A stretch of 64,000 nucleotides of DNA from Achromobacter ruhlandii (GTDB taxonomy: Bacteria; Pseudomonadota; Gammaproteobacteria; Burkholderiales; Burkholderiaceae_B), in contig NZ_CADIJL010000012.1 in the NCBI RefSeq assembly GCF_902859695.1, positions 1 to 64,000 on the forward strand, read 5' to 3'. The translations under genes and the position numbers were made by a program. The notes beneath the pieces were generated by a model. It saw nothing but the letters and a program-made list of their open reading frames with translations, had not been told where the DNA came from and made no database searches. Positions 51,515 to 62,154 of this stretch are shown here, in pieces. Every line of letters begins with the position of its first letter. The first letter of the stretch is position 1.

Positions 51515-52333
51515 TCAGGCCCGGAACGCCTGGCCGGCCTTGAACAGCATGTAGGCCGCCAGCGCGAACAGCAGGCAGGCGAACACCCGCTTCAGGGTCT
51601 GCACCGGCAGGCGGTGCGCCATGCGCGCGCCCAGCGGCGCGGTCAGCACGCTCACGCACACCAGCACCAGCAGCGCCGGCCAGTAGATGTAACCCAGCAT
51701 GCCGGGTCGGGTCGCGCCCTCGTTCAGGCCCGACACCACATAGCCGATGCTGTTGGCCAGCGCGATGGGAAAGCCCAGCGCCGCCGAGGTCGAGACCGCG
51801 TTGTGCAGCGCCACGTTGCACCAGACCATGAACGGCACCGACAGGAAGCCGCCGCCCGCCCCCACCAGCCCCGACAGGAAGCCGATGCCGGCGCCGGCCG
51901 CGCTGGTGCCGACCACGCCGGGCATCTGGCGGCTGGGCTTGGGCTTCTTGTTGCGCAGCATGTTCCAGCCGGAATAGCCCACGAACAGCGCGAAGAACAG
52001 CGATAGCCACAGGGTGCTGAGCGCCGCGAACACCGCGCCGCCCGACAGCAGGCCGCCCAGGATGATGCCCGGCGCCATGGCCCAGACGATCGGCCACTTG
52101 ATGGTGCCCTTCTGCTGGTGCGCGCGCACGCTGGAGATCGAGGTGAACAGGATCGAGGTCATCGAAGTGGCGATGGCGGCATGCACCACCAGGTCGGCCG
52201 GCATTCCCTTCCAGGCGAACAGCATCGTCAGGAACGGCACCAGCAGCATGCCGCCGCCAATGCCCAGCAAGCCCGCCGCGAACCCCGCCACCGCGCCCAG
52301 CGCCAGCAGGCAAATCACCATCGTTACATCCAC
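51515..52333 (-). CDS. TauE/SafE-family anion permease
   Basis: A 272-residue membrane protein with about eight helices and the internal repeat of TauE/SafE: GLLGIGGGMLLVPFL and GLVGAGGGFLSVPFM, both G-x-G-G-G-x-x-x-V-P. Members export sulfite, sulfoacetate or similar organosulfonates. The start is a GTG (MDVTMVIC) six bases after GGAG; an ATG four codons on is badly spaced. The substrate is unknown. Confidence 0.87.
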   Translation of the reverse strand: MDVTMVICLLALGAVAGFAAGLLGIGGGMLLVPFLTMLFAWKGMPADLVVHAAIATSMTSILFTSISSVRAHQQKGTIKWPIVWAMAPGIILGGLLSGGAVFAALSTLWLSLFFALFVGYSGWNMLRNKKPKPSRQMPGVVGTSAAGAGIGFLSGLVGAGGGFLSVPFMVWCNVALHNAVSTSAALGFPIALANSIGYVVSGLNEGATRPGMLGYIYWPALLVLVCVSVLTAPLGARMAHRLPVQTLKRVFACLLFALAAYMLFKAGQAFRA

Positions 52334-52457
52334 ATCCCTCTCCTCTCGTTGTCGGCGTGCGCCGTTTTTCATGAGCCAGGCCCCGCGAACGCGACGCCCG
52401 CGGGGCCTGGCTGGAACTGCTATCGGTATTGCGACGGCCTGTCGCGGGCCGGCGCGC

Positions 52458-53576
52458 CTAGACGATGATGCCGCCGCCCAGGCAGATATCGCCATCGTAA
52501 AGCACCGCCGATTGCCCGGGCGTGACCGCCCATTGCGGCTCGCTGAAGTCGAGCGTGAAGCCCGCGCTGGTCGCGTCTTCCAGGCGGCAGGCGGCGTCGG
52601 CCTGGCGGTAGCGCGTCTTGGCGCCGTATTCCCCCGCGGCGGGCGCGTGTCCGGCGACCCAGCTGACGTCCTGCGCCCGCAGCGAGCCGGACAGCAGCCA
52701 GGGATGGTCATGCCCCTGCACCACGTAGAGCACGTTGCGCTCCAGATCCTTGCGCGCCACGTACCAGGCCTCGGCCGTGCCGTCCTCGCGCTGGCGGCCC
52801 TTCACGCCGCCCACGCCCAAGCCCTTGCGCTGGCCCAGCGTGTAGAACGACAGGCCCTCGTGGCGTCCGACCTTCTGCCCCTCGGGCGTCAGGATCGGGC
52901 CCGGCTCGGTCGGCAGGTAGCGGTTGAGGAACTCGCGGAACGGCCGCTCGCCGATGAAGCAGATGCCGGTGGAGTCCTTCTTGGCCGCGTTGTGCAGGCC
53001 GATCTCGTGCGCGATGCGGCGCACTTCGGTCTTGTGGATCTCGCCCAGCGGGAACAGGGTGCGCGACAGCTGCGCCTGGTTCAAGCGGTGCAGGAAATAG
53101 CTCTGGTCCTTGGAGCCGTCCAGCGCCTTGAGCAGCTCGAAGCGCGAGCCGCCGCCCTCGGCCGCCACTTCGCGCACACGGGCGTAGTGGCCGGTGGCGA
53201 TGTGTTCGGCGCCGAGCGCCATGGCGTGGTCGAGGAAGGCCTTGAACTTGATCTCGGCATTGCACAGCACGTCCGGATTGGGCGTGCGGCCGGCCGAGTA
53301 TTCGCGCAGGAATTCGGCGAACACGCGGTCCTTGTATTCGGCGGCGAAATTGACGTACTCGAATTCCACGCCCACTCGATCGGCCACGCTGGCCGCGTCC
53401 AGCAGGTCCTGGCGGGTGGAGCAGTATTCGGAATCGTCGTCGTCTTCCCAGTTCTTCATGAACAGGCCGACGACCTCGTAGCCTTGCTGCTTGAGCAGCC
53501 AGGCGGTGACCGAAGAATCGACCCCGCCGGACATGCCGACGACAACGCGGCCTTTCTTGGTGGATGTTTGACTCAT
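52458..53576 (-). CDS. mnmA: tRNA 2-thiouridylase MnmA
   Basis: A 372-residue enzyme that makes 2-thiouridine at tRNA wobble U34. The PP-loop [12 protein letters not shown] (about 16-27) binds ATP. The catalytic cysteine pair is in [13 protein letters not shown] and [10 protein letters not shown]. It begins [18 protein letters not shown]. The length matches the family. Confidence 0.97.
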   Translation of the reverse strand: MSQTSTKKGRVVVGMSGGVDSSVTAWLLKQQGYEVVGLFMKNWEDDDDSEYCSTRQDLLDAASVADRVGVEFEYVNFAAEYKDRVFAEFLREYSAGRTPNPDVLCNAEIKFKAFLDHAMALGAEHIATGHYARVREVAAEGGGSRFELLKALDGSKDQSYFLHRLNQAQLSRTLFPLGEIHKTEVRRIAHEIGLHNAAKKDSTGICFIGERPFREFLNRYLPTEPGPILTPEGQKVGRHEGLSFYTLGQRKGLGVGGVKGRQREDGTAEAWYVARKDLERNVLYVVQGHDHPWLLSGSLRAQDVSWVAGHAPAAGEYGAKTRYRQADAACRLEDATSAGFTLDFSEPQWAVTPGQSAVLYDGDICLGGGIIV

Positions 53577-53588
53577 GATGGTGCCATT

Positions 53589-54509
53589 TTACTGTGGGCT
53601 GGCCGCGTCCTGCGGCTGCGGCTCGGCCGCCCGCGAGACCTCCATCAGCCAGGTCCGGAACGCTTGCAGCGTCGGCAGGTTGGCCTTCTGGTCGGGGTAG
53701 CACAGGTAGTAGCCCATGCGCGCGCGGATCGGCAGCTGGATCGCCACCGCCAGCTTGCCGTCGCGCAGCTCGTCTTCGATCAGGCAACGCGGGATCAGCG
53801 CCACGCCGAAACCGGCGGCGGCCGCCTGCGACAACAGCGCGTACTGATCGAAGCGCGCCCCTTCCAGGCTGCGCCGGGTGTCGCAGCCGGCCTGTTCGAA
53901 CCAGTCGCGCCAGCCCTCCAGGGCCGAGGTGTGATGCAGCAGGGGGTAGGCCAGCAGGTCCGCCGGCGTGCTACAGCCGCCCGGAATCAGGCGCGGGCTG
54001 CAGACCGGCAGGATCTCGCGGCCGACGATGTAGTCGGCGCCGCTGCCCGGCCAGATGCCCTCGCCGAAGCGGACCGCGGCGTCCAGTTCGGGCGAGGAGA
54101 AATCGTAACCTTGCCGGTGCGGCAGGAATTCGACGTGGATGTCCGGGCGCAACCGCATGAAGGCCGTCAGGCGCGGGATCAACCAACGGGCGCCGAAGGT
54201 CGGCATACAGGTCAGGTTGAGCGTGCCGCCCTGCCCCTGGTGTGCGATCAGCTCGACGGTGGCCGCCTCGATCTGGCCCAGGCCTGCCTGCACCTTGGTC
54301 AGGTAGCTGCGGCCGGCCTCGGTCAGCACCAGTCCTTGCCTGATGCGCAGGAATAGTTCGACGCCGACGAACTCCTCCAGATGTTTCACTTGCTTACTTA
54401 CGGCGCCCTGCGTGACGCACAGTTCCTGGGCGGCGCGGGTGAAGCTGCTATGCCTGGCAGCCACTTCAAAGGCCTGCAGGTCGGTGAGCGAAGGACAGAA
54501 CCGTCTCAT
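53589..54509 (-). CDS. LysR-type regulator, GcvA-like
   Basis: A 306-residue regulator. Winged helix at 1-65 (SLTDLQAFEVAARHSSFTRAAQELCVTQGAVSKQVKHLE); effector domain after. The GGTLNLTCMPTFGARWLIPRL segment (about 94-114) is typical of the GcvA group. It is divergent from the Bug gene, which it probably regulates with a carboxylate-type effector. It follows mnmA on the same strand by chance. Confidence 0.9.
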   Translation of the reverse strand: MRRFCPSLTDLQAFEVAARHSSFTRAAQELCVTQGAVSKQVKHLEEFVGVELFLRIRQGLVLTEAGRSYLTKVQAGLGQIEAATVELIAHQGQGGTLNLTCMPTFGARWLIPRLTAFMRLRPDIHVEFLPHRQGYDFSSPELDAAVRFGEGIWPGSGADYIVGREILPVCSPRLIPGGCSTPADLLAYPLLHHTSALEGWRDWFEQAGCDTRRSLEGARFDQYALLSQAAAAGFGVALIPRCLIEDELRDGKLAVAIQLPIRARMGYYLCYPDQKANLPTLQAFRTWLMEVSRAAEPQPQDAASPQ

Positions 54510-54699
54510 GGAATAGCGCCTCGATACCGGCAGCGCCGGACGGCTAAGTTACAAAAAGAAACTCCGCCGAAAGAGAGGCATGAAAAAAAGTCATAGCTTA
54601 AGGAGAAAGTTTCGTTTGTGCAAACTGGCCTTGCAAGAAAGAATCTTCCTGTTTGCGTCTGCCTTTTGCGCATCCGCGTTCCAATTCATAGGGGAATTC

Positions 54700-55689
54700 A
54701 TGCAACGCCGTAATGTAGTCCTGGGCCTGTGTGTCGCCGCCGCGACCCTGGCCACGCCGCTGACCTCGGGCATCGCCCATGCCGAGGACGCCTACCCGAG
54801 CAAGCCGATCCGCCTGATCGTGCCGTTCCCGCCCGGAGGCACCACCGACATCGTCGGCCGCCTGTTCGCCGACAAGCTCGGCAAGGAACTGAACCAGACC
54901 GTGGTGGTGGAAAACCGCGGCGGCGCCGGCGGCTCGATCGGCAGCGCCTTCGTCGCCAGCAGCGCGCCGGACGGCTACACCCTGGGCATCGCCACCGTCA
55001 GCACGCACGGCATCAACCCGGCCATCTACCCGAACCTGCCGTTCGATGGCGAGAAGGACTTCACGCCGGTCTCGAACCTGGCCGCCGTCCCGAACATCAT
55101 GACCATCAACCCGAAGGTGCAGGCCAAGGACATGGCCGAGTTCATCAAGCTGGCCAAGAGCCAGCCGGGCAAGCTGACGTACGCCTCGGCCGGCAACGGC
55201 TCGGTCTCGCACATGATGGGCGAACTGTTCAAGATGGCCTCGGGCACCGACCTGATGCACGTGCCCTACCGTGGCGTGGGCCCGGCGCTGAACGACGCGC
55301 TGGCCGGCCAGGTCGACGTCATGTATGACAACCTGCCGTCCACCCTGCCGCACGTGCAGTCCGGCCGCCTGATCGCCATGGCCGTCGCCTCGCCCAAGCG
55401 CGTGGCCAGCCTGCCGAACGTGCCCACCTTCGCTGAAGTCGGCCTGCCCGCCGTCAACGACGCCTCGTGGTTCGGCCTGGTCGCCCCGGCCAAGCTGCCG
55501 GCCCCGATCCTGGCCAAGCTGAACGCCGCCGTGCAGAAGGTCAGCGCCGAAGCCGACGTCAAGTCGCGCCTGGAAGCGCTGGGCGCCGAACCGGCCGCCA
55601 ACAGCCCGGAAGCGTTTGCCAAGCAGATCTCGGCGGAAATCGCCAAGAACAAGCGCATCGCCAAAGAAGCCAATGTGAAGATCGACTGA
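54700..55689 (+). CDS. Bug-type tripartite tricarboxylate transporter receptor
   Basis: A 329-residue periplasmic solute receptor. Signal peptide about 1-28 (MQRRNVVLGLCVAAATLATP...AHA), then the family motif YPSKPIRLIVPFPPGGTTDIVGR and VVVENRGGAGGSIG. Bug proteins are greatly expanded in Bordetella and bind carboxylates or amino acids. No TctA/TctB membrane partner is beside it, which is usual for Bug orphans. A GGGGAA site precedes the ATG. Confidence 0.95.
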   Translation: MQRRNVVLGLCVAAATLATPLTSGIAHAEDAYPSKPIRLIVPFPPGGTTDIVGRLFADKLGKELNQTVVVENRGGAGGSIGSAFVASSAPDGYTLGIATVSTHGINPAIYPNLPFDGEKDFTPVSNLAAVPNIMTINPKVQAKDMAEFIKLAKSQPGKLTYASAGNGSVSHMMGELFKMASGTDLMHVPYRGVGPALNDALAGQVDVMYDNLPSTLPHVQSGRLIAMAVASPKRVASLPNVPTFAEVGLPAVNDASWFGLVAPAKLPAPILAKLNAAVQKVSAEADVKSRLEALGAEPAANSPEAFAKQISAEIAKNKRIAKEANVKID

Positions 55690-55759
55690 GCGATCTTCGA
55701 TCCCCGCCGCGCCCGCGCGGCGCGCGGGGATCTCCGATTCACGAACGCAATACCCCCAT

Positions 55760-56635
55760 ATGCGAATTACCCAACCCCTGTCCTATCGGCTCGACCTCCC
55801 GCAGCAATATCCGAACTCGGCGCCCTCGGCCCCGCTAGTGCTGGACTCCCCGCACAGCGGCACCACCTACCCGCCCGACTTCGCGCCCGCGGTTGATTTT
55901 GGCGCTTTGCGCACCGCCGAGGACACCTGGGTTGACGATCTGTGGGGCGACGCCATAGACATGGGCGTGCCCATGATCGCCGCGAGCTTTCCGCGCGCCT
56001 ATATCGACGCCAATCGCGCCCCCGACGAAATCGACGAACTGCTGCTGGACCAGGCCTGGCCCGGGGCGGTCAACGCCTCGCCCAAGGTCAAGCTGGGCAA
56101 GGGCCTGATCTGGCGCATGCTGGATGACGGCACGCCGCTGTACGACCGCAAGCTGAGCGTCGAGGAAGTGACGCACCGCATCGAGGCCTGCTGGAAGCCG
56201 TACCACGCCGCCCTCGGCCAGGTGCTCGACAGCGCCCACCAGAAGTTTGGCAAGGTCTGGCACATCAACTGCCACTCCATGCCCAGCGTCGCCGGCGCCT
56301 ACGCCACCGACCGTCCCGGCCTGGTCCACCCCGACTTCGTGCTGGGCGACCGCGACGGCAGCACCAGCGACCCGGCCTTCCGCGAATTCATCGCGGCCTG
56401 GCTGCGCGAGCGCGGCTACAACGTGACCGTGAACGATCCCTACAAGGGCGTCGAACTGGTGCGCGCTTTCGGCCGCCCCGAAGAAGGCCGCCACAGCCTG
56501 CAGATCGAGATCAACCGCAAGCTCTACATGGACGAGGTCAGCCTGCGTCCGTCGGCCAATTATGGCCGCCTCAAGGCCGACCTGCGCGACCTCACCGCCG
56601 CGCTGATCGACTGGACTCGCGCGCAGACGGCCTGA
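55760..56635 (+). CDS. hutG: N-formylglutamate amidohydrolase
   Basis: A 291-residue hydrolase. VLDSPHSGTTYP (about 27-38), AYIDANRAPDEID and HINCHSMPS (about 168-176) are the conserved FGase blocks with metal-binding His/Asp. It would release formate from N-formylglutamate in histidine breakdown. No other hut gene is near, so the in vivo substrate could be a related formyl compound. It is 70 bases after the Bug gene. Confidence 0.88.
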   Translation: MRITQPLSYRLDLPQQYPNSAPSAPLVLDSPHSGTTYPPDFAPAVDFGALRTAEDTWVDDLWGDAIDMGVPMIAASFPRAYIDANRAPDEIDELLLDQAWPGAVNASPKVKLGKGLIWRMLDDGTPLYDRKLSVEEVTHRIEACWKPYHAALGQVLDSAHQKFGKVWHINCHSMPSVAGAYATDRPGLVHPDFVLGDRDGSTSDPAFREFIAAWLRERGYNVTVNDPYKGVELVRAFGRPEEGRHSLQIEINRKLYMDEVSLRPSANYGRLKADLRDLTAALIDWTRAQTA

Positions 56636-56708
56636 CGCCGGACGCCTGCGCGCCAGTGCCGGCCAGCAGCCCGTTGTCAGTCTGGCCGGTATGACCGGGG
56701 CGCGAGCC

Positions 56709-56746
56709 CCAAAGCCCCATGGTTAACCCCATGGGGCTTTTCTTTT
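56709..56746 (+). terminator. Rho-independent terminator after the amidohydrolase gene
   Basis: A 12-base-pair AAAGCCCCATGG/CCATGGGGCTTT stem around TTAACC, followed by T-rich sequence. Confidence 0.9.
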
Positions 56747-56819
56747 GGACGGCGCGCAAACTCCTCCCCTGGGCGTATATCCGTTATAACTACGGCGAAC
56801 CTTCTGAGGAGAGGCGTCG

Positions 56820-57938
56820 ATGCACATCGGGATACCAAGGGAAACCCGAGACGGGGAAACCCGTGTCGCAGCAACACCGGAGACCGTCAAGAAGTACGTG
56901 GGCGGCAAACACACCGTTGTCGTAGAGCGTGGCGCGGGCACCGCGGCGCGCTATCTGGATGAAGCCTACGAGGCCGCCGGCGCCACGCTCGGCAGTGCCC
57001 AGGAGGCCCTGGGGGCGGAGCTGGTCATGAAGGTTCGCGCGCCCTCCGCGGTCGAACTGCCGCAGATGAAGGCCGGCGCCGTGGTCATCGGCATGCTCGA
57101 TCCCTTCGACGCCGAGGGCCTCGCGCAGATGGCCGCGGCCGGCCTGACCGGCTTCGCGCTGGAAGCCGCGCCCCGCATCACCCGCGCGCAGAGCCTGGAC
57201 GTGCTGTCGTCGCAGGCCAACCTGGCCGGCTACAAGGCCGTGCTGCTGGCGGCCCACCACTACGGCCGCCTGATCCCCATGATGATGACCGCCGCCGGCA
57301 CCCTCAAGGCCGCGCGCGCGGTGGTGCTGGGCACCGGCGTCGCCGGCCTGCAGGCCATCGCCACGGCCAAGCGCCTGGGCGCGGTGGTCGAGGCCTCCGA
57401 CGTGCGGCCGGCCGCGCGCGAGCAGGTCGAATCGCTCGGCGCCAAGTTCATCGACGTGCCGTTCGAAACCGACGAGGAACGCGAGATCGCGCAGGGCGTG
57501 GGCGGTTACGCCCGCCCCATGCCGCCGGCCTGGATGGCGCGGCAGGCGGCGCTGGTGTCGGAGCGCTGCAAGCAGGCCGACATCGTCATCACCACCGCCC
57601 TGATACCGGGCCGGCCCGCGCCGACGCTGGTGTCGGCCGAAACCGTCGCGGCCATGAAGCCCGGCTCGGTGCTGGTGGACCTGGCGGTCGAGCGCGGCGG
57701 CAACTGCCCGCTGTCCGAAAAAGGCAAGGTGGTCGAAAAGCACGGCGTGACCCTGGTGGGGCTGACCAACCTGCCCGGCCTGGTCGCGACGGACGCGTCG
57801 GCGCTCTACGCCCGCAACATCCTCGACTTCCTGAAACTCATCATCAATGCGGACGGCGCGCTGGCGATCCAGCGCGACGATGAAATCGTGGCGGCCTGCC
57901 TGGTGTGTGAAGGCGGCAATGTGACGCGCGGGAGCTAA
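56820..57938 (+). CDS. pntAA: NAD(P) transhydrogenase subunit alpha, part 1
   Basis: A 372-residue NAD(H)-binding domain I. It starts [21 protein letters not shown] (alanine-dehydrogenase/PNT fold) and has the Rossmann motif [21 protein letters not shown] (about 162-182). It is the soluble half of the split alpha subunit; pntAB follows with four bases and pntB overlaps. The enzyme links proton flow to NADH-NADPH exchange. Confidence 0.96.
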   Translation: MHIGIPRETRDGETRVAATPETVKKYVGGKHTVVVERGAGTAARYLDEAYEAAGATLGSAQEALGAELVMKVRAPSAVELPQMKAGAVVIGMLDPFDAEGLAQMAAAGLTGFALEAAPRITRAQSLDVLSSQANLAGYKAVLLAAHHYGRLIPMMMTAAGTLKAARAVVLGTGVAGLQAIATAKRLGAVVEASDVRPAAREQVESLGAKFIDVPFETDEEREIAQGVGGYARPMPPAWMARQAALVSERCKQADIVITTALIPGRPAPTLVSAETVAAMKPGSVLVDLAVERGGNCPLSEKGKVVEKHGVTLVGLTNLPGLVATDASALYARNILDFLKLIINADGALAIQRDDEIVAACLVCEGGNVTRGS

Positions 57939-57942
57939 CAGC

Positions 57943-58260
57943 ATGGAAGCGATCAACCCTACCCTGATGAATCTCATCATCTTCGTGCTGGCCATCTACG
58001 TCGGCTACCACGTGGTCTGGAATGTCACCCCCGCGCTGCACACCCCGCTGATGGCGGTGACCAACGCGATCTCGGCCATCATCATCGTCGGCGCCATGCT
58101 GGCGGCGGCGCTGACCGAAGGTGGACTGGCGCGCGGCATGGGCGTGTTCGCCGTGGCGCTGGCCGCGGTCAACGTGTTCGGCGGCTTCCTGGTCACGCGG
58201 CGCATGCTGGAGATGTTCAAGAAGAAAGAGAAGAAGCCGGCCAAGGAGGACGCGAAATGA
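57943..58260 (+). CDS. pntAB: NAD(P) transhydrogenase subunit alpha, part 2
   Basis: A 105-residue membrane fragment with three helices ([59 protein letters not shown]), as in the split PntA of many betaproteobacteria. The C-terminus is Lys-rich. Its end overlaps the pntB start by four bases. Confidence 0.96.
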   Translation: MEAINPTLMNLIIFVLAIYVGYHVVWNVTPALHTPLMAVTNAISAIIIVGAMLAAALTEGGLARGMGVFAVALAAVNVFGGFLVTRRMLEMFKKKEKKPAKEDAK

Positions 58261-59696
58261 TCTCGCTGAACCTCGTCACGCTGCTTTACCTGATTGCCTC
58301 GGTCTGCTTCATCCAGGCGCTCAAGGGCCTGTCGCATCCAACAACGTCGCGCCTGGGCAATGCCTTCGGCATGGCCGGCATGGCGATCGCGGTGCTGACC
58401 ACCGGCGCGCTCATCGTCGGCCTGGCGCGCAGCGGCACCGCCGGCATCGGGCTGGGCTGGGTGCTGCTGGGCCTGCTGGTCGGCGGCTCCATCGGCACCC
58501 TGATGGCCAAGCGCGTCGAAATGACCAAGATGCCCGAGCTGGTCGCCTTCATGCACAGCATGATCGGCCTGGCGGCGGTCGCCATCGCGGTCGCGGTGGT
58601 GGCCGAGCCGCACGCCTTTGGCATCGTCGCCGCGGGCACGCTGATCCCCACCGGCAACCGCTTCGAGCTGTTCATCGGCACCTTCGTCGGCGCCATCACC
58701 TTCTCGGGCTCGGTGATCGCCTTCGGCAAGCTGTCGGGCAAGTACAAGTTCCGGCTATTCCAGGGGGCGCCGGTGGTGTTCGCCGGCCAGCACATGCTGA
58801 ACCTGGCGCTGGCGCTGCTGATGCTGGCGATGGGCGTGTGGTTCATGCTGACGCAGGCCTGGACGCCGTTCATCATCATGACGCTGATCGCCTTCGTGCT
58901 GGGCGTGCTGATCATCATCCCGATCGGCGGCGCCGACATGCCGGTGGTGGTGTCGATGCTGAACAGCTATTCGGGCTGGGCGGCGGCGGGCATCGGCTTC
59001 TCGCTGAACAACCCGATGCTGATCATCGCCGGCTCGCTGGTGGGCTCGTCCGGCGCCATCCTCTCGTACATCATGTGCAAGGCGATGAACCGCTCGTTCT
59101 TCAACGTCATTCTGGGCGGCTTCGGCGGCCAGGCCGGCGAGGCGGCGGCGGCGGGCGGCGGCCAGCAGCGCAGCGTCAAGTCGGGCAGCCCCGACGACGC
59201 GGCCTTCCTGATGACCAACGCCGAAAGCGTCACCATCGTGCCGGGCTACGGCCTGGCGGTGGCGCGCGCCCAGCACGCGCTCAAGGAACTGGCCGAAAAA
59301 CTCACCGAGCGCGGCGTGACGGTCAAGTACGCGATCCACCCGGTCGCCGGCCGCATGCCGGGCCATATGAACGTGCTGCTGGCCGAGGCGGAAGTGCCTT
59401 ACGACCAGGTCTTCGAGATGGAAGACATCAACAGCGAGTTCGGCCAGACCGACGTGGTGCTGGTGCTGGGCGCCAACGACGTGGTCAACCCGGCGGCCAA
59501 GAACGATCCCAAGTCGCCGATTGCCGGCATGCCGATCCTGGAAGCCTACAAGGCCCGCACCGTGATCGTGAACAAGCGCTCGATGGCCTCCGGCTACGCC
59601 GGCCTGGACAACGAACTGTTCTACATGGACCGCACCATGATGGTCTTCGGCGACGCCAAGAAGGTGCTGGAAGAGATGGTCAAGGCGGTGGAGTGA
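58257..59696 (+). CDS. pntB: NAD(P) transhydrogenase subunit beta
   Basis: A 479-residue protein: about nine helices in the first 270 residues (proton channel, [42 protein letters not shown]) and an NADP(H)-binding domain III after ([57 protein letters not shown]). All conserved blocks are present. It is the last gene of the pnt operon. Confidence 0.97.
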   Translation: MISLNLVTLLYLIASVCFIQALKGLSHPTTSRLGNAFGMAGMAIAVLTTGALIVGLARSGTAGIGLGWVLLGLLVGGSIGTLMAKRVEMTKMPELVAFMHSMIGLAAVAIAVAVVAEPHAFGIVAAGTLIPTGNRFELFIGTFVGAITFSGSVIAFGKLSGKYKFRLFQGAPVVFAGQHMLNLALALLMLAMGVWFMLTQAWTPFIIMTLIAFVLGVLIIIPIGGADMPVVVSMLNSYSGWAAAGIGFSLNNPMLIIAGSLVGSSGAILSYIMCKAMNRSFFNVILGGFGGQAGEAAAAGGGQQRSVKSGSPDDAAFLMTNAESVTIVPGYGLAVARAQHALKELAEKLTERGVTVKYAIHPVAGRMPGHMNVLLAEAEVPYDQVFEMEDINSEFGQTDVVLVLGANDVVNPAAKNDPKSPIAGMPILEAYKARTVIVNKRSMASGYAGLDNELFYMDRTMMVFGDAKKVLEEMVKAVE

Positions 59697-59803
59697 TAGG
59701 CGTGGCCTGGCGGTGCGCATGCGCATCCGCGAGGCTGCTCCCAGCCCAGGCCGCGGCACCGCACGCAGTGTCCGCGGCAACACCCACCGCGGCGTCCGCG
59801 CGA

Positions 59804-61033
59804 TCAGGCCCGCGCCAGCTGCTCGTCCACCACTTCGATCCAGTGCCGCACCGGCGTGCTGGTGCCGCTCTGCAAGTGCCCGATGCAGCCGATATTGGCC
59901 GACAGGATCACGTCCGGCGCGGCCGGCGCGATCGCGGCCAGCTTGCGGTCGCGCAGCGCCAACGCGATGTCGGGATTCAGCACTGAATACGCGCCCGCCG
60001 AGCCGCAGCACAGGTGCTGCTCCGCAAACGGCTGCAACTCGAACCCCAACTCGACCAGCAAGCGTTCCGACAACGGCCGCAGTCCCTGCCAGTGCTGCAG
60101 GGTGCATGGCGGGTGGAACGATGCCCGCGCGCCCTTGCCCGCCAGCCGCTGGCGCAGTTGCGCCGCATGCGGCGCCACGATTTCCGCCACGTCCTTGACC
60201 CGCGCCACGATGTCCGCGGCACGCTGCGCGTAGGCCGGGTCGTGGCGCAGATGATGGGCGTACTCCTTGACCATGGCGCCGCAGCCCGACGCATTCATGA
60301 CAATGGCCTCGACCGCGCCGTCCTTCACCAGCGGCCACCAGGCATCGATGTTGGCGCGCATCTGGTCCAGGGCCGCAGCCTGCGCGTCCAGGTGAAAGCT
60401 GGCGGCGCCACAGCAGCCCGCCCCCGGCGCGATGCGCGCGCCGATGCCAATGGCATCCAGCACGCGGATGGTGGCGGCATCGATCGACGGCATCATCGAC
60501 GGCTGCACGCAGCCGGCCAGCATCAGCACCTGCCGCGCATGCCCCGCCACCTGCGGCAAGGCGCCGGCGGGACGACGCTCCGGCACCTTGCGCCTGAGCG
60601 CTTCCGGCAAGACGCCGCGCACCGCCTGCCCCAGCCGCATCGCGGGCCCGAACAGCGGCGACAGCATGGCCCGGCGCAGCATTTTGCGCTTGGCCTTCTC
60701 GGCCCAGGGTCGCGGCACCCGTTCCTCGACGATCTGGCGGCCGATGTCCACCAGATGCCCGTACTCCACGCCCGACGGACAGGTGGTCTCGCAGTTGCGG
60801 CAGGTCAGGCAGCGGTCCAGATGCTGCTGGGTCGACTGGGTCGGCTCGGCGCCTTCCAGCACCTGCTTGATCAGGTAGATGCGGCCACGCGGGCTGTCGA
60901 GTTCGTCGCCCAGCACCTGGTAGGTGGGACAGGTGGCCGTGCAGAAGCCGCAGTGCACGCAGCGCCGCAGGATCGCATCGGCCTCTTTGCCCAGATCGGT
61001 ATCGCGGGCCCAGGCTGCCAGATTGGTTTGCAT
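59804..61033 (-). CDS. glcF: Glycolate oxidase iron-sulfur subunit
   Basis: A 409-residue electron-transfer subunit. Two 4Fe-4S ferredoxin motifs (CVHCGFCTATCP at about 25-36; CLTCRNCETTCP at about 75-86) and two CCG cysteine-rich domains (CCGAASFHL; CCGSAGAYS). It starts MQTNLAAWARDTDLG, so an unrelated N-terminal extension was dropped. It is the last gene of glcDEF, five bases after glcE. Confidence 0.96.
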   Translation of the reverse strand: MQTNLAAWARDTDLGKEADAILRRCVHCGFCTATCPTYQVLGDELDSPRGRIYLIKQVLEGAEPTQSTQQHLDRCLTCRNCETTCPSGVEYGHLVDIGRQIVEERVPRPWAEKAKRKMLRRAMLSPLFGPAMRLGQAVRGVLPEALRRKVPERRPAGALPQVAGHARQVLMLAGCVQPSMMPSIDAATIRVLDAIGIGARIAPGAGCCGAASFHLDAQAAALDQMRANIDAWWPLVKDGAVEAIVMNASGCGAMVKEYAHHLRHDPAYAQRAADIVARVKDVAEIVAPHAAQLRQRLAGKGARASFHPPCTLQHWQGLRPLSERLLVELGFELQPFAEQHLCCGSAGAYSVLNPDIALALRDRKLAAIAPAAPDVILSANIGCIGHLQSGTSTPVRHWIEVVDEQLARA

Positions 61034-61038
61034 GATGC

Positions 61039-62142
61039 CTATAGCTCCAGGACCAGCCGGCCGGGATTGAACAGCCCCGCCGGATCGAGTTCTTGCTTGA
61101 GGCGGCGCGTGATCAGCGCCACGCCCGGCGACAGCGGATGGAACACGCCATCGGCCGGCGGCCGCGTGCCGGCCGCACGGAACAGCGTCGCGTGGCCGCC
61201 CAGCCGCTGCGCCAGTTCGCGCAGCTCGGCGGCGTCCTGCGGTCCCGACAGCCAGCGCTGACCGCCGCCCCACTCCAGCAGGGCCTGCCCGCTGCCGACC
61301 GCCGCCGCCGTCGGCGGCAAAGCCAGCCGCCACAAGGGCTGGCCCGGCGCAAAGAAAGGATGGGTCTGTTCGCGCAGCCCGCTCCACCAGGCCTGCGCGG
61401 CCTCGGGCGCCAGCGCATCACCGCCGATCACCTGCCGCGCGCCAGCGATGGCCGGTGGCGCGCCCGACAGCCGCACGTGCATCTGGCCTTCCTCCCGCAC
61501 GGTCCCCACCCAGCTGGTGGCCGAGATCGGCAAGGGCTTGCCGCGCCACAGCGCGAAGCTGGCCAATGCCTGGGCCTGGGTCGCCGGCAGCACCAGCGTC
61601 AATTCCTCCATCGGCCGCGGCACGACCTTCAGCGACACCTCGAGGATTGCCCCGAAGATGCCATGGGAACCGGCCAGCAGGCGCGATACGTCGTAGCCGG
61701 CCACGTTCTTCATGACCTCGCCGCCGAACGACAGCACCCGGCCGTCCGAATCCAGCAGCTGCGCCCCCAGCACGAAGTCGCGCAAGGCACCCGCGCTCAT
61801 GCGGCGCGGCCCCGACAGGCCCGCGGCCACGCAGCCCCCAATGGTGGCGGCAGGCGAAAAATGCGGCGGCTCGAAGGCCAGCATCTGGCCGTGTTCGGCC
61901 AGTGCCGCCTCCAGCTCAGCCAACGGCGTGCCGGCCCTGACCGTCACCACCAGTTCCGACGGGTGATAACTGACGATGCCGCGATACGGGGTCATGTCCA
62001 GCAGGCAATGGCCATCCTGCGGCGTCACCGGCCGGTAGTTGCCATAGAAGGCCTTGCTGCCGCCGCCCATGACGAACAGCGGCTTGTGACCGGCGCGAGC
62101 CGTCATGACCTGGTCGCACAATTCCGACAGGACGAAGTCCAT
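61039..62142 (-). CDS. glcE: Glycolate oxidase FAD-binding subunit GlcE
   Basis: A 367-residue FAD-binding protein with the PCMH fold (GGGSKAFYG; ATIGGCVAAGLSGPRRMSAGALRDFVLG, about 99-126) but without the C-terminal metal site of GlcD. It partners GlcD and GlcF. It is 12 bases after glcD in a leftward operon. Confidence 0.95.
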   Translation of the reverse strand: MDFVLSELCDQVMTARAGHKPLFVMGGGSKAFYGNYRPVTPQDGHCLLDMTPYRGIVSYHPSELVVTVRAGTPLAELEAALAEHGQMLAFEPPHFSPAATIGGCVAAGLSGPRRMSAGALRDFVLGAQLLDSDGRVLSFGGEVMKNVAGYDVSRLLAGSHGIFGAILEVSLKVVPRPMEELTLVLPATQAQALASFALWRGKPLPISATSWVGTVREEGQMHVRLSGAPPAIAGARQVIGGDALAPEAAQAWWSGLREQTHPFFAPGQPLWRLALPPTAAAVGSGQALLEWGGGQRWLSGPQDAAELRELAQRLGGHATLFRAAGTRPPADGVFHPLSPGVALITRRLKQELDPAGLFNPGRLVLEL

Positions 62143-62154
62143 AAGGGAGACGTC

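Noticed and set aside
56820-58260. Frameshift breaking pntA into two genes
   Set aside because: A split alpha subunit (pntAA/pntAB) is the normal form in many betaproteobacteria, and both parts have proper starts.
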